DNA of 64,000 nucleotides, taken from NCBI GenBank assembly GCA_002280725.1, contig NCEM01000017.1, positions 62,001 through 126,000 of the forward strand. Reading direction: 5' to 3'. This DNA comes from Alphaproteobacteria bacterium 32-64-14. Its GTDB lineage: Bacteria; Pseudomonadota; Alphaproteobacteria; Caulobacterales; Hyphomonadaceae. A model generated the notes under the pieces. That model searched no databases and was not told where the DNA came from. It saw only the letters and a list, made by a program, of their open reading frames with translations. Shown piece by piece: positions 53,236 to 61,344 of this stretch (positions are counted from its first letter, which is position 1; the number at the start of each line of letters is the position of its first letter). The position numbers and the translations under genes were made by a program.

Positions 53236-53278
53236 GCGTTCGCTCACATAGTGCGCGCCAATCAAAGGGGAGCGCGCT

Positions 53279-54172
53279 TTGAGCGGTGTGGAATATATCT
53301 CGCCGGGAACGGTCGCCGAGGCGATCAGCGCCCTGCAGGCCGCCGGTGGCAACGGGCGGCTGCTCGCAGGCGGAACTGACCTGTTGGTGCAGATGCGCGG
53401 CGGACGGGCAAAACCGAAAGTCGTCATCGATCTCAAGGGCATCCCCGGCATTGCCGCAATCCGCGAAGAGGCTGGCGGCTTCATCATCGGCGCGGCCGCA
53501 AGCGGCGCGTTGATTGGAGAGCACGAAGGCCTGCGCAAGGCATGGCCCGGTGTTGTTGAAGCTGCGAACCTGATCGGGTCGACGCAGGTGCAGGGCCGTG
53601 CAAGTCTTGGCGGCAATCTCTGCAACGCATCACCCGCCGCCGATAGCGTGCCAGCCCTGATCGCAGCGGGCGCTATCTGCGTGATTGCCGGTCCGAATGG
53701 CCAGCGCGAGGCGCCGGTCGAAACGATCCAGTCCGGTCCCGGCAAGACAACGCTCGGCAAGGACGAGGTTCTCATGGCTTTCAAGCTGCCGAAGCGTCCG
53801 GCGCATTCGGGCGATGCCTATCTGCGCCTGATCCCTCGCACAGAGATGGATATCGCCGTTGTCGGGGCTGCTGTCAGCGTGACGCTGGATGCACCGGGCA
53901 AGTGCATCTCCGCCCGCGTGAGCATCGGCGCCGTCGCGCCGACCGCCTTGCTGGTCGAAACGGCGGGCTCCGCGCTTGTGGGGTCGTCGTTCGATGACGT
54001 GGCTCTCGCAAACCTCGAAGCTGCGGTTGCTGTGGCCTGCAAGCCGATCAGCGACAAGCGCGGCACGATTGAATACCGCACAAAGGTCGCGGCGGTTCTG
54101 GCGCGGCGCGCTGCGCTGATCGCCAGAGACCGGGCGCAAGGGAGCGATCGCGCCCAGGGAGCCGCGTCATGA
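53279..54172 (+). CDS. FAD subunit of molybdenum hydroxylase (CoxM-like)
   Basis: 297 residues, TTG start after GGGGAG (an in-frame GTG lies three codons later). The FAD-binding segment LLAGGTDLLVQMRGGRAKP and the TQVQGRASLGGNLCNASPAAD motif define the medium subunit of the xanthine dehydrogenase/CO dehydrogenase family. It passes electrons from the Fe-S subunit to NAD or quinone. ATGA overlap with the next gene. Confidence 0.9.
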   Translation: MSGVEYISPGTVAEAISALQAAGGNGRLLAGGTDLLVQMRGGRAKPKVVIDLKGIPGIAAIREEAGGFIIGAAASGALIGEHEGLRKAWPGVVEAANLIGSTQVQGRASLGGNLCNASPAADSVPALIAAGAICVIAGPNGQREAPVETIQSGPGKTTLGKDEVLMAFKLPKRPAHSGDAYLRLIPRTEMDIAVVGAAVSVTLDAPGKCISARVSIGAVAPTALLVETAGSALVGSSFDDVALANLEAAVAVACKPISDKRGTIEYRTKVAAVLARRAALIARDRAQGSDRAQGAAS

Positions 54173-54657
54173 GCCGCACAGTCGTCAACGCCATCGTCAA
54201 CGGCGAGCCGGTCGCGTTTCTCGGCGGCGGTGGACAGTCGCTGCTGGACGCCCTCCGTGATGAACTGCGCCTCACCGGCACAAAGGAAGGGTGTGGCACC
54301 GGCGATTGCGGCGCGTGCTCGGTCATCGTCGATGGCCGGCTTGTGTGCGCCTGCCTGATGCTGGCGCCCGAAGCCGAGGGCAAACGCATCGAGACCATCG
54401 AAGGATTGGCCGACAACGGCCACCTGCATCCGTTGCAGCATCAGTTCCTCGAACAGGCCGCGCTTCAGTGCGGGTTCTGTACGCCGGGTCTGCTGATGGC
54501 CTCGAAAGCGCTGCTGGATCGCAATCCCGATCCGACAGAAACCGAAGTGCGCTACTGGCTGGCGGGTAACATCTGCCGCTGCACGGGCTACGACAAGGTC
54601 GTCCGCGCCGTGATGGATGCGGCGGCTGACCTTCGTCAGGAGGAGAAACCGAGATGA
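54169..54657 (+). CDS. [2Fe-2S] subunit of molybdenum hydroxylase (CoxS-like)
   Basis: 162 residues. Plant-ferredoxin-type cluster at Cys42, 47, 50 and 62; second cluster at Cys101, 104, 136 and 138 (CGFC and CRC). All eight ligands are present. It links the Mo site to the FAD subunit. Overlaps both neighbours by ATGA. Confidence 0.95.
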   Translation: MSRTVVNAIVNGEPVAFLGGGGQSLLDALRDELRLTGTKEGCGTGDCGACSVIVDGRLVCACLMLAPEAEGKRIETIEGLADNGHLHPLQHQFLEQAALQCGFCTPGLLMASKALLDRNPDPTETEVRYWLAGNICRCTGYDKVVRAVMDAAADLRQEEKPR

Positions 54658-56927
54658 GCGATGGCAATCAGCCTCCTGTCGATTTCAAGGTTGTCGGCCA
54701 GCGGCCCATCCGCCCCGATGGCGTCGACAAGGTAACCGGCCGCGCCCAGTTCGGCGCCGATTTCCATCTGCCGGGCATGCTGACCGGCCGCATCAAGCGC
54801 AGCCCCCACGCCCACGCGCGTATCGTCAGCATCGACGCCTCAGCCGCAGAAAAACTGCCCGGCGTGAAAGCGATCGTCACGGGCGTCGATCTCGATGTCG
54901 GTGCTGGCGGCGATATCGAAGCGGGCGAACACGCCGCCGCCATGAAAGACGTCGCCGCCAACGTTCTGGCCGGCGACAAGGTGTTCTATCAGGGACACGC
55001 CGTCGCCGCCGTCGCCGCGACATCGCCAGAGGTCGCTGCCGAAGCCCTAGACCTGATCGTGGTGACGTATGAGATCCTGCCGCACGTGATCGACGTGGAC
55101 GAGGCAATGATGCCGGGCGCGCCCGTTCTCCATGACGACATGTACACCAAGGGCGTAACGCCGAAGCCCGCGAAACCGTCGAATGTCGCCCAGCGCCATG
55201 TGATGGGCCGCGGCGACGTGAAGGCCGCCTTCGCATCCGCCGGAGTGGTGATCGAAGGCCGCTACACAACGGCGGCCGTGCACCAGGGCTATATCGAGCC
55301 GCATGCCTGCGTCGCCTCGTGGGGTGCGGATGGCCAGTCGACCATCTGGTGCTCCAGTCAGGGCCAGTTCCTCGTCCGCGCGATGACTGCCCGGATTCTC
55401 AACCTGCCGCTGTCGGACCTGAAGGTCATCCCCGCCGAGATTGGCGGCGGCTTCGGCGGCAAGACGACTGTTTATCTCGAGCCTGTGGCGCTGGCCCTCT
55501 CGCGCAAATGCGGGCGGCCGGTGAAGCTGGTTATGTCGCGCGAGGAGGTGTTTCTCGCCAGCGGCCCCACATCCGGCGCGTCGATGGATATCAAGCTGGC
55601 CGCCACGAAAGACGGCAAGATCACGGCCGCCGAGATGGAGCTGCGCTATCAGGCCGGCGCCTTCGCGGGCTCGCCGGTCAATCTCGGCTGCATGACGGCG
55701 TTCGCCTGCTACGATGTCGAGAACCTCGCGCTTGTGGGGCTGGACGTGGTCAGCAACCGGCCGAAAGTCGCTGCCTATCGCGCGCCGGGCGCCCCGATGG
55801 CGGCCTTTGCCGTCGAAAGCGCAATCGATGATCTCGCCCGCAAGCTCGACATGGATCCCATCGACCTTCGCATCCTCAATGCTGTTAAGGACGGCGCAAA
55901 AACCGTCTACGGGGCAACCGTCCGCTACAGCGCTTTCATCGAAACGCTGGAAGCTGTGAAGGCGCATCCGCATTACAAGGCGAAGCTCAAGCCCGGTCAG
56001 GCGCGCGGCGTTGCCGCCGGCTTCTGGTTCAACATCGGCGGCGAATCCTCTGCTGCTGTCCACGTCGATGAAGACGGCGGCGCCACGGTCGTCTCCAGCA
56101 ACCCCGACATCGGAGGTTCGCGCGCTTCCATGGCGATGATGGCCGCCGAAACGCTTGGCCTGCCCATCGAGCGCGTCCGCTGCACAATTGCGGATACCAC
56201 CTCGATCGGTTTCAGCGGCTCCACCGGCGGCAGCCGCGTGACGTTCGCCACCGGCATGGCCGTCGTCGAAGCCGCGCAGAAAGTCGTCGCCGACCTCAAG
56301 CGCCGCGCCGCGCAGACGTGGGAATGCGACATCGCCCATGTCGAATGGCGCGATGGTGTGGCCACCTGCCTCGATCCGTCCAAGAACGTGAAACCGCTCA
56401 GCATGAAGGTGCTGGCCAGCAAGTCCGCCAAGACCGGCGGCCCCATCGCCGCTGAAGTCTCCCTCAATGCGCAAGGCGCGGCGGCTGGTTATGGCGTCCA
56501 TGTCTGCGATCTCGAGATCGACGCCGAGACCGGCCGCACGACCGTGGTGCGCTACACCGCCGCGCAGGATGTCGGCCGGGCGATCCATCCCGCCTATGTC
56601 GAGGGCCAACTGCAGGGCGGCGCGGCGCAGGGCGTCGGTTGGGCGCTGAACGAGGAATACGTCTACAACAAACAGGGCCTGCTCGATAACGCCAGCTTCC
56701 TCGATTATCGCATGCCGGTCGCGTCCGACCTGCCGATGATCGACACCATCCTGGTCGAGGCAAAGCCCAATCCGCGACACCCCTATGGCGCCAAGGGCGT
56801 CGGCGAGGTTCCCATCGTGCCGCCGCTCGCCGCTGTGTCGAATGCGGTCAGCGCTCTGGTGGGTAAACGTATGACGGCCCTGCCGCTGTCTCCCGTCAGC
56901 GTGCTGGCGGCCATGGGCAAGGGCTGA
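54654..56927 (+). CDS. Molybdopterin-binding large subunit (xanthine dehydrogenase/aldehyde oxidase family)
   Basis: 757 residues. IGGGFGGKTTVYLEP in the cofactor-binding part, AAYRAPGAPMAAFAVES, and the catalytic glutamate in KGVGEVPIVPP (Glu718). The active-site loop AYRAPG is not the AYRCSFR of true CO dehydrogenase, so a heterocycle, aldehyde or acyl-CoA substrate is more likely. Gene order FAD-FeS-Mo is that of the cox/ndh type. The substrate cannot be read from the sequence. Confidence 0.92.
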   Translation: MSDGNQPPVDFKVVGQRPIRPDGVDKVTGRAQFGADFHLPGMLTGRIKRSPHAHARIVSIDASAAEKLPGVKAIVTGVDLDVGAGGDIEAGEHAAAMKDVAANVLAGDKVFYQGHAVAAVAATSPEVAAEALDLIVVTYEILPHVIDVDEAMMPGAPVLHDDMYTKGVTPKPAKPSNVAQRHVMGRGDVKAAFASAGVVIEGRYTTAAVHQGYIEPHACVASWGADGQSTIWCSSQGQFLVRAMTARILNLPLSDLKVIPAEIGGGFGGKTTVYLEPVALALSRKCGRPVKLVMSREEVFLASGPTSGASMDIKLAATKDGKITAAEMELRYQAGAFAGSPVNLGCMTAFACYDVENLALVGLDVVSNRPKVAAYRAPGAPMAAFAVESAIDDLARKLDMDPIDLRILNAVKDGAKTVYGATVRYSAFIETLEAVKAHPHYKAKLKPGQARGVAAGFWFNIGGESSAAVHVDEDGGATVVSSNPDIGGSRASMAMMAAETLGLPIERVRCTIADTTSIGFSGSTGGSRVTFATGMAVVEAAQKVVADLKRRAAQTWECDIAHVEWRDGVATCLDPSKNVKPLSMKVLASKSAKTGGPIAAEVSLNAQGAAAGYGVHVCDLEIDAETGRTTVVRYTAAQDVGRAIHPAYVEGQLQGGAAQGVGWALNEEYVYNKQGLLDNASFLDYRMPVASDLPMIDTILVEAKPNPRHPYGAKGVGEVPIVPPLAAVSNAVSALVGKRMTALPLSPVSVLAAMGKG

Positions 56928-56930
56928 GGC

Positions 56931-57179
56931 GTGGCCCGCGTCGTCTCCATCTCGTCAAAGGTCAGGGACCTGACCGGCGGGCTGGATGCGTTTGACGTCG
57001 AGGCGGCCACGGTGCGCGGCCTGATCCGCGCACTGGAGGCGAAGTTCCCCGGCCTGGGCGACCTTGTGGAAAACGAAATGTCGCTCGCTATCGATGGCGA
57101 AATCCATCAGGACGCCATGCTGGAACCGCTGAGCCCCGGCAGCGAGGTCGTGCTGATTCCCCGGATATCGGGTGGCTGA
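56931..57179 (+). CDS. MoaD/ThiS-type sulfur carrier linked to the Mo hydroxylase
   Basis: 82 residues, GTG start 3 bases after the large-subunit stop. A ubiquitin-like beta-grasp pattern (VRGLIRALEAKFPGL, GSEVVLIPRISGG) ends in Gly-Gly, the site for adenylation and thiocarboxylation. A private MoaD next to the hydroxylase suggests a role in sulfuration or cofactor supply for this enzyme, though general molybdopterin synthesis is the simpler reading. Confidence 0.8.
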   Translation: MARVVSISSKVRDLTGGLDAFDVEAATVRGLIRALEAKFPGLGDLVENEMSLAIDGEIHQDAMLEPLSPGSEVVLIPRISGG

Positions 57180-57279
57180 TCTCCGGGCTCGCGCCCGTGG
57201 GCAGGAGCCTTGCAACACAGTTGGATTGCGTCAACAAAGGCGTTAACGCGCGGGGTGTGCGCGGCGAGGGGACGGCACA

Positions 57280-57840
57280 ATGGAAGGTGAGCCCAAGACA
57301 GCTCAGCTCCTGGCGGAATGGCGTGGCGGCGCGGTCGATGCGCGCAACGTCCTCATTGCGCGGCTGCACCCTGAATTGAGCGTCATCGCCGCCGCCCGCC
57401 TGCGAGCCGAGCGCGGCACGTCGCTATCGACCGGCGATCTGATCAATGAATCGGTGATGCGCATCGCCCAGGCCGATGGCCTCTCGATCGGGGATCGCAC
57501 GCACATGCTGGCGCTGGCGTCCCGCGTGATGCGTAACATCCTGGTGGACCACGCCCGCCAGAAGTCAGCGGGAAAACGCCAGCATCACAAGGTCGAGCTG
57601 ACAACGCAGGTGGATGGCGGGCAGCGCTTTGATCTGATGTCGCTTGATTCCGCGCTTATCAGGTTGAAGGTGCTCGATTCCCAACTCGCGGAGCTTGTGG
57701 AGATGAGATATTTTGGGGGAATGACGGTTGAGGATGTCGCGGCAGTGACAGGCCTTTCCGAGCCCACGGTGAAGCGCCGCTGGCAGGTGGCGCGTTCGTG
57801 GCTGCTGGATGCGCTCCAGAACTCGATCGATCAGGAATGA
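57280..57840 (+). CDS. ECF-type RNA polymerase sigma factor
   Basis: 186 residues. Region 2 (THMLALASRVMRNILVDHAR) and region 4 (LVEMRYFGGMTVEDVAAVTG followed by SEPTVKRRWQVARSWL) match the TIGR02999-type ECF group, which lacks a classic anti-sigma factor. Its stop overlaps the start of a Ser/Thr kinase (ATGA), the arrangement of kinase-controlled ECF factors such as EcfK-PknS of Xanthomonas. Phosphorylation control is inference. Confidence 0.88.
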   Translation: MEGEPKTAQLLAEWRGGAVDARNVLIARLHPELSVIAAARLRAERGTSLSTGDLINESVMRIAQADGLSIGDRTHMLALASRVMRNILVDHARQKSAGKRQHHKVELTTQVDGGQRFDLMSLDSALIRLKVLDSQLAELVEMRYFGGMTVEDVAAVTGLSEPTVKRRWQVARSWLLDALQNSIDQE

Positions 57841-60230
57841 CCGGGATCTCGCTTGAACGCGAGGCGCTGGCGCTTTTCGAGGATTTCCTTGAGGCGGAGC
57901 CGGCCGACGCGGAAGTCTGGCTGGCTGAACGCACGGGCGTGCGCGCCGACCTGCTGGCCCGTGTGCGCACGTTCATCGCCGCGGAGCAGGTCGTCACGAT
58001 GCGCACGGGCGGCGCCGTGTCGTCCATGGCGGCCGAGCCGCCCGCGCCGCAGCGTCTCGCCGGCTATGTGATCACCGAACGGATCGGCTCTGGCGGCATG
58101 GGCTCGGTCTATCTCGCGCGGCGCGATCGCGGCGACTTCGATCACATCGCAGCCGTGAAGATCATCCGGCCCGGCCTCCTGTCAGAGCGGCTGGTGGAAC
58201 GCTTCCGGCGCGAGCGTCAGATCCTCGCCCAGCTGCGCCATCCCAACATCGCGCAGCTGTTCGATGGAGGCTCCACCGAGGATGGCTCGCCCTACATCAT
58301 CATGGAGTACGTCGAAGGCCGCCCGCTGCTGACCTGGGCGGAAGAGACAAAGGCCACCCGCGAACAGCGCATCGACATGCTGCTGCAGGCGTGCACGGCT
58401 GTGGCCTTCGCCCACGCCAACCTGATCGTCCATCGCGACATCACGCCGTCCAACGTGATGGTGACCAATGGCAGCGTCGCCAAGCTGATCGACTTCGGCA
58501 TCGCGCGCCCGAAAGGCGCGGGCGACGAGCCCTCGCGCGCAACTAACGGCTCCGGCTCGCTGCACACGCTGAGCCTGACGCCCGGCTACGCTGCGCCCGA
58601 GCGCATGACAGGCGCCGAGCCCACCACGGTCGCCGACGTCTACTCGCTGGGCAAGCTGACGCAGAAACTGCTGGACGATCATCTGGCCGACAAGGAACTG
58701 GTCGCGATCATCGCCAGGGCAACGGCAAACGCGCCGGAAGAGCGTTATGCGTCGGTCGATCTATTTTCCGCCGATCTGAAAGCGCTGCGTGATGGTCACC
58801 CGGTAACGGCGTTCAAGGGCGGGCGAGGCTATGCTTTTGGCAAGTTCATCGCGCGTCATCGCGTGGCGACATGGGCGACAGGCCTGGGCGCGGCCTTGCT
58901 CGCAGCAGCCTTCGCCGCAACTGCGATTGCGTGGGTTGGCGCCGAGTCGGCGCGCGCGGCTGAGGCGCGGCGGTTCGAGGACGTGCGCGCGCTCGCCAAC
59001 TACCTTCTGTTCGACCTCAACGACAAATTGCGGGTCGTGCCCGGTAATACACAGGCGAGATTCGAGTTGGCCGCAAAGGCGCAGGGTTACCTCGACTCTC
59101 TCGCGCGTACGCCGGGCGCCAGCCGCTCGCTGAGCTTCGAGACCGCGAAGGGGTTCGTGCGGCTCGCGGAGATCCAGGATTCCCCGCTCGACCGAAATCT
59201 GGGCCAGACAACAGAAGCTCAGAAGAATCTCGAGCAGGCGCGCACCATCCTCGCAAGCCTCCGCGCGACGTACGGGGATGGCCCCGACAGTCTCATCCTG
59301 GAGGCGCATATCGAGGCGATCGGCGGCCTGATCGCGTTGTATGAAGATGCCGACGCAGACAAGGCGCTGGATCTCATCAAGCGTGGCCAGGCAGCGCTGG
59401 AGCGGGTTCCGGTAGCGGACAGGCAGCGGGACTGGCGATGGACGGAGGTCGATCTGTCCCGCGCGGAGACGGAATACTATTCGGTGAACGAGCGGCCGCA
59501 GGAGGCCCTCGACGCGGCCCTGCGCCACGCTGCGCTCGTGGAGGGCTGGCCGGCCGATGAACGCGCGACCGTAAGGGCGGAGAGCGAGCGTGCGTGGGCG
59601 ATGTACAATCACGGGCTCGCCCTCTCGGAAATCGACAGGGAGCCTGAAGGCTTCGAGATCCTCCGGGCGTCTCACGACAAGTTTGCAGCAGCGGAAAAGC
59701 AGGAGCCTAACAGCCCGGAACTGCTGTACATGATCGGATGGGCCGGCGCCGAAGCTTATGCGGTTGCGGCGCGGATCGATCGCGCTGCCGAAATGGAATA
59801 TCTGCTGCTGAGCGCACAGGATGCGGCAGAGCGACTGGTCGAGATCGAGGATCGCGATCAGTCTGCAGCCGTCCTGCGTTTCGCTGTTGGCGAAACCTAT
59901 TCCCAGCACCTTGGAAATCTTGGCCGCTTCGACGAAGCGATCGCCGAACAGCAGAAGCTGGTCGATATGCGTGTGGCTGAGCTCGACGAGACAAGCTCTG
60001 GAGCAAGCGCTGGCTGGAGCGAGATGATCCTGGGCCAGATCGCGCGGCAGGCCGAGCGGCGTGAATTGGCGTGCAAGTCCTACAAGGGCGCCAATACAAG
60101 GTTCATCAAGGCGGACGGCATGGGGCGCCTCATCGAATTCCAGCGGTCTTTCATGCCGGGCCTCAAGCGGTTCGTTGAGATGTGCGACAGCGGCGTGCCG
60201 CTTGCGGACTTCGGCCGGCTGAGGCCATAA
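57837..60230 (+). CDS. Membrane Ser/Thr protein kinase with TPR-like C-terminal half
   Basis: 797 residues. A helical N-terminal part (1-70), then a Hanks kinase domain about 76-325: GSGGMGSVYLARR, Lys108, HRDITPSN (Asp201) and DFG (Asp219). A membrane helix near 343-365 (LGAALLAAAFAATAIAWV) is followed by a long helical, probably TPR-like, periplasmic or sensory part. Thr203 occupies the position of the usual lysine in HRDLKPxN. The start overlaps the sigma gene; the kinase probably activates it by phosphorylation. Confidence 0.9.
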   Translation: MTGISLEREALALFEDFLEAEPADAEVWLAERTGVRADLLARVRTFIAAEQVVTMRTGGAVSSMAAEPPAPQRLAGYVITERIGSGGMGSVYLARRDRGDFDHIAAVKIIRPGLLSERLVERFRRERQILAQLRHPNIAQLFDGGSTEDGSPYIIMEYVEGRPLLTWAEETKATREQRIDMLLQACTAVAFAHANLIVHRDITPSNVMVTNGSVAKLIDFGIARPKGAGDEPSRATNGSGSLHTLSLTPGYAAPERMTGAEPTTVADVYSLGKLTQKLLDDHLADKELVAIIARATANAPEERYASVDLFSADLKALRDGHPVTAFKGGRGYAFGKFIARHRVATWATGLGAALLAAAFAATAIAWVGAESARAAEARRFEDVRALANYLLFDLNDKLRVVPGNTQARFELAAKAQGYLDSLARTPGASRSLSFETAKGFVRLAEIQDSPLDRNLGQTTEAQKNLEQARTILASLRATYGDGPDSLILEAHIEAIGGLIALYEDADADKALDLIKRGQAALERVPVADRQRDWRWTEVDLSRAETEYYSVNERPQEALDAALRHAALVEGWPADERATVRAESERAWAMYNHGLALSEIDREPEGFEILRASHDKFAAAEKQEPNSPELLYMIGWAGAEAYAVAARIDRAAEMEYLLLSAQDAAERLVEIEDRDQSAAVLRFAVGETYSQHLGNLGRFDEAIAEQQKLVDMRVAELDETSSGASAGWSEMILGQIARQAERRELACKSYKGANTRFIKADGMGRLIEFQRSFMPGLKRFVEMCDSGVPLADFGRLRP

Positions 60231-60288
60231 CGCCCGCCGCGCTTCGACGATTGAACGACACGCGCATCGATCCGGTGGCTCTGGCCGC

Positions 60289-61344
60289 CTAGCGCAGGCT
60301 GGCGTTGATCTTCGCCAGCGCGTCGGCGCCCGGCGTCAGGTCTGCCGTGTTGAGCTGGTTCAGCGGTCTCGCTGTCGTGTCCAGGCGATCGTGCAGGTCG
60401 GTCGCCTCGGGATCGACATAGAGCAACCCCGTCACGATCTCGCCCTCGGCATGCCGCTCCTGGAGATAGTTGGCCGCGCCGATCTTGTCGGTCGGATCGT
60501 AGTCGTCGTGCAGCTTGCGCAGCCGCAGGACAGACCCGTCATGCTGCGTCACTTCCCGCACTTCACCGGCCTTGTACTCCGCCGTGATCGGCGTGCGCCC
60601 GAGAATGACGTCGAGCCGGTTCACCGCTTCATTATGCTCGCGCACATAATCGAAGCTCTTGGTCGATCCGGTGTGGTTGTTGAACGCCACGCAGGGGCTG
60701 ATCACATCTAGGAAGGCGGGGCCGTGGTGCGACAGCGCGCCCTTGATCAGCGGCACCAGCTGCTCCTTGTCGCCCGAGAATGAGCGCCCGACATAGGTCG
60801 CGCCCAGCTGCAGCGCGAGCGCCACAAGATCGATGCCGGACTCGGTGTTCTCGACGCCCTTCTTCGATTTTGATCCCTTGTCCGACGTCGCCGAGAACTG
60901 GCCCTTGGTGAGGCCGTAGACGCCATTGTTCTCGACAATGTAGCTCATGTTCACGCCGCGGCGGATCGAATGCGCGAACTGGCCAAGGCCGATGGACGCA
61001 CTGTCCCCATCGCCGGACACGCCCAGATAGATCAGGTCGCGATTGGCAAGGTTCGCCCCCGTCAGCACGCTCGGCATACGCCCGTGCACGGAGTTGAAGC
61101 CATGGCTCTGGCTCAGGAAATAGTCGGGCGTCTTGGAGGAACAGCCAATGCCGGAAATCTTCGCAACACGATGCGGCTCGATCGAGAGTTCCCACACCGC
61201 CTGGATGATCGCCGCGCTGATCGAGTCATGCCCGCATCCCGCGCACAGCGTCGAGACGCGCCCCTCATAGTCGCGCCGCGTGAAGCCGAGAGCGTTTTTC
61301 GGCAGGCTGGGATGATGCAGCTTGGGCTTGAGAATGTAGGTCAT
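60289..61344 (-). CDS. korB: 2-oxoacid:ferredoxin oxidoreductase beta subunit
   Basis: 351 residues, ATG at 61344. TPP-binding: STLCAGCGHDSIS, ISGIGCSSKTPDYF and VSGDGDSASIGLGQFAHS with VENNGVYGLTKGQ. CxxC-type cysteines for a 4Fe-4S are present. It forms a complex with the alpha subunit to oxidise 2-oxoglutarate or another 2-oxoacid, reducing ferredoxin. Start and alpha stop overlap (ATGA). Confidence 0.92.
   Translation of the reverse strand: MTYILKPKLHHPSLPKNALGFTRRDYEGRVSTLCAGCGHDSISAAIIQAVWELSIEPHRVAKISGIGCSSKTPDYFLSQSHGFNSVHGRMPSVLTGANLANRDLIYLGVSGDGDSASIGLGQFAHSIRRGVNMSYIVENNGVYGLTKGQFSATSDKGSKSKKGVENTESGIDLVALALQLGATYVGRSFSGDKEQLVPLIKGALSHHGPAFLDVISPCVAFNNHTGSTKSFDYVREHNEAVNRLDVILGRTPITAEYKAGEVREVTQHDGSVLRLRKLHDDYDPTDKIGAANYLQERHAEGEIVTGLLYVDPEATDLHDRLDTTARPLNQLNTADLTPGADALAKINASLR

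Noticed and set aside
55047-56780. A 577-codon antisense frame within the Mo large subunit
   Set aside because: Shadow of a highly conserved gene; no motif, no ribosome-binding site.
57180-57279. A self-regulated ECF promoter before the sigma gene
   Set aside because: No clear -35/-10 pair or recurrent motif; only a weak GTTG/CAAC inversion.
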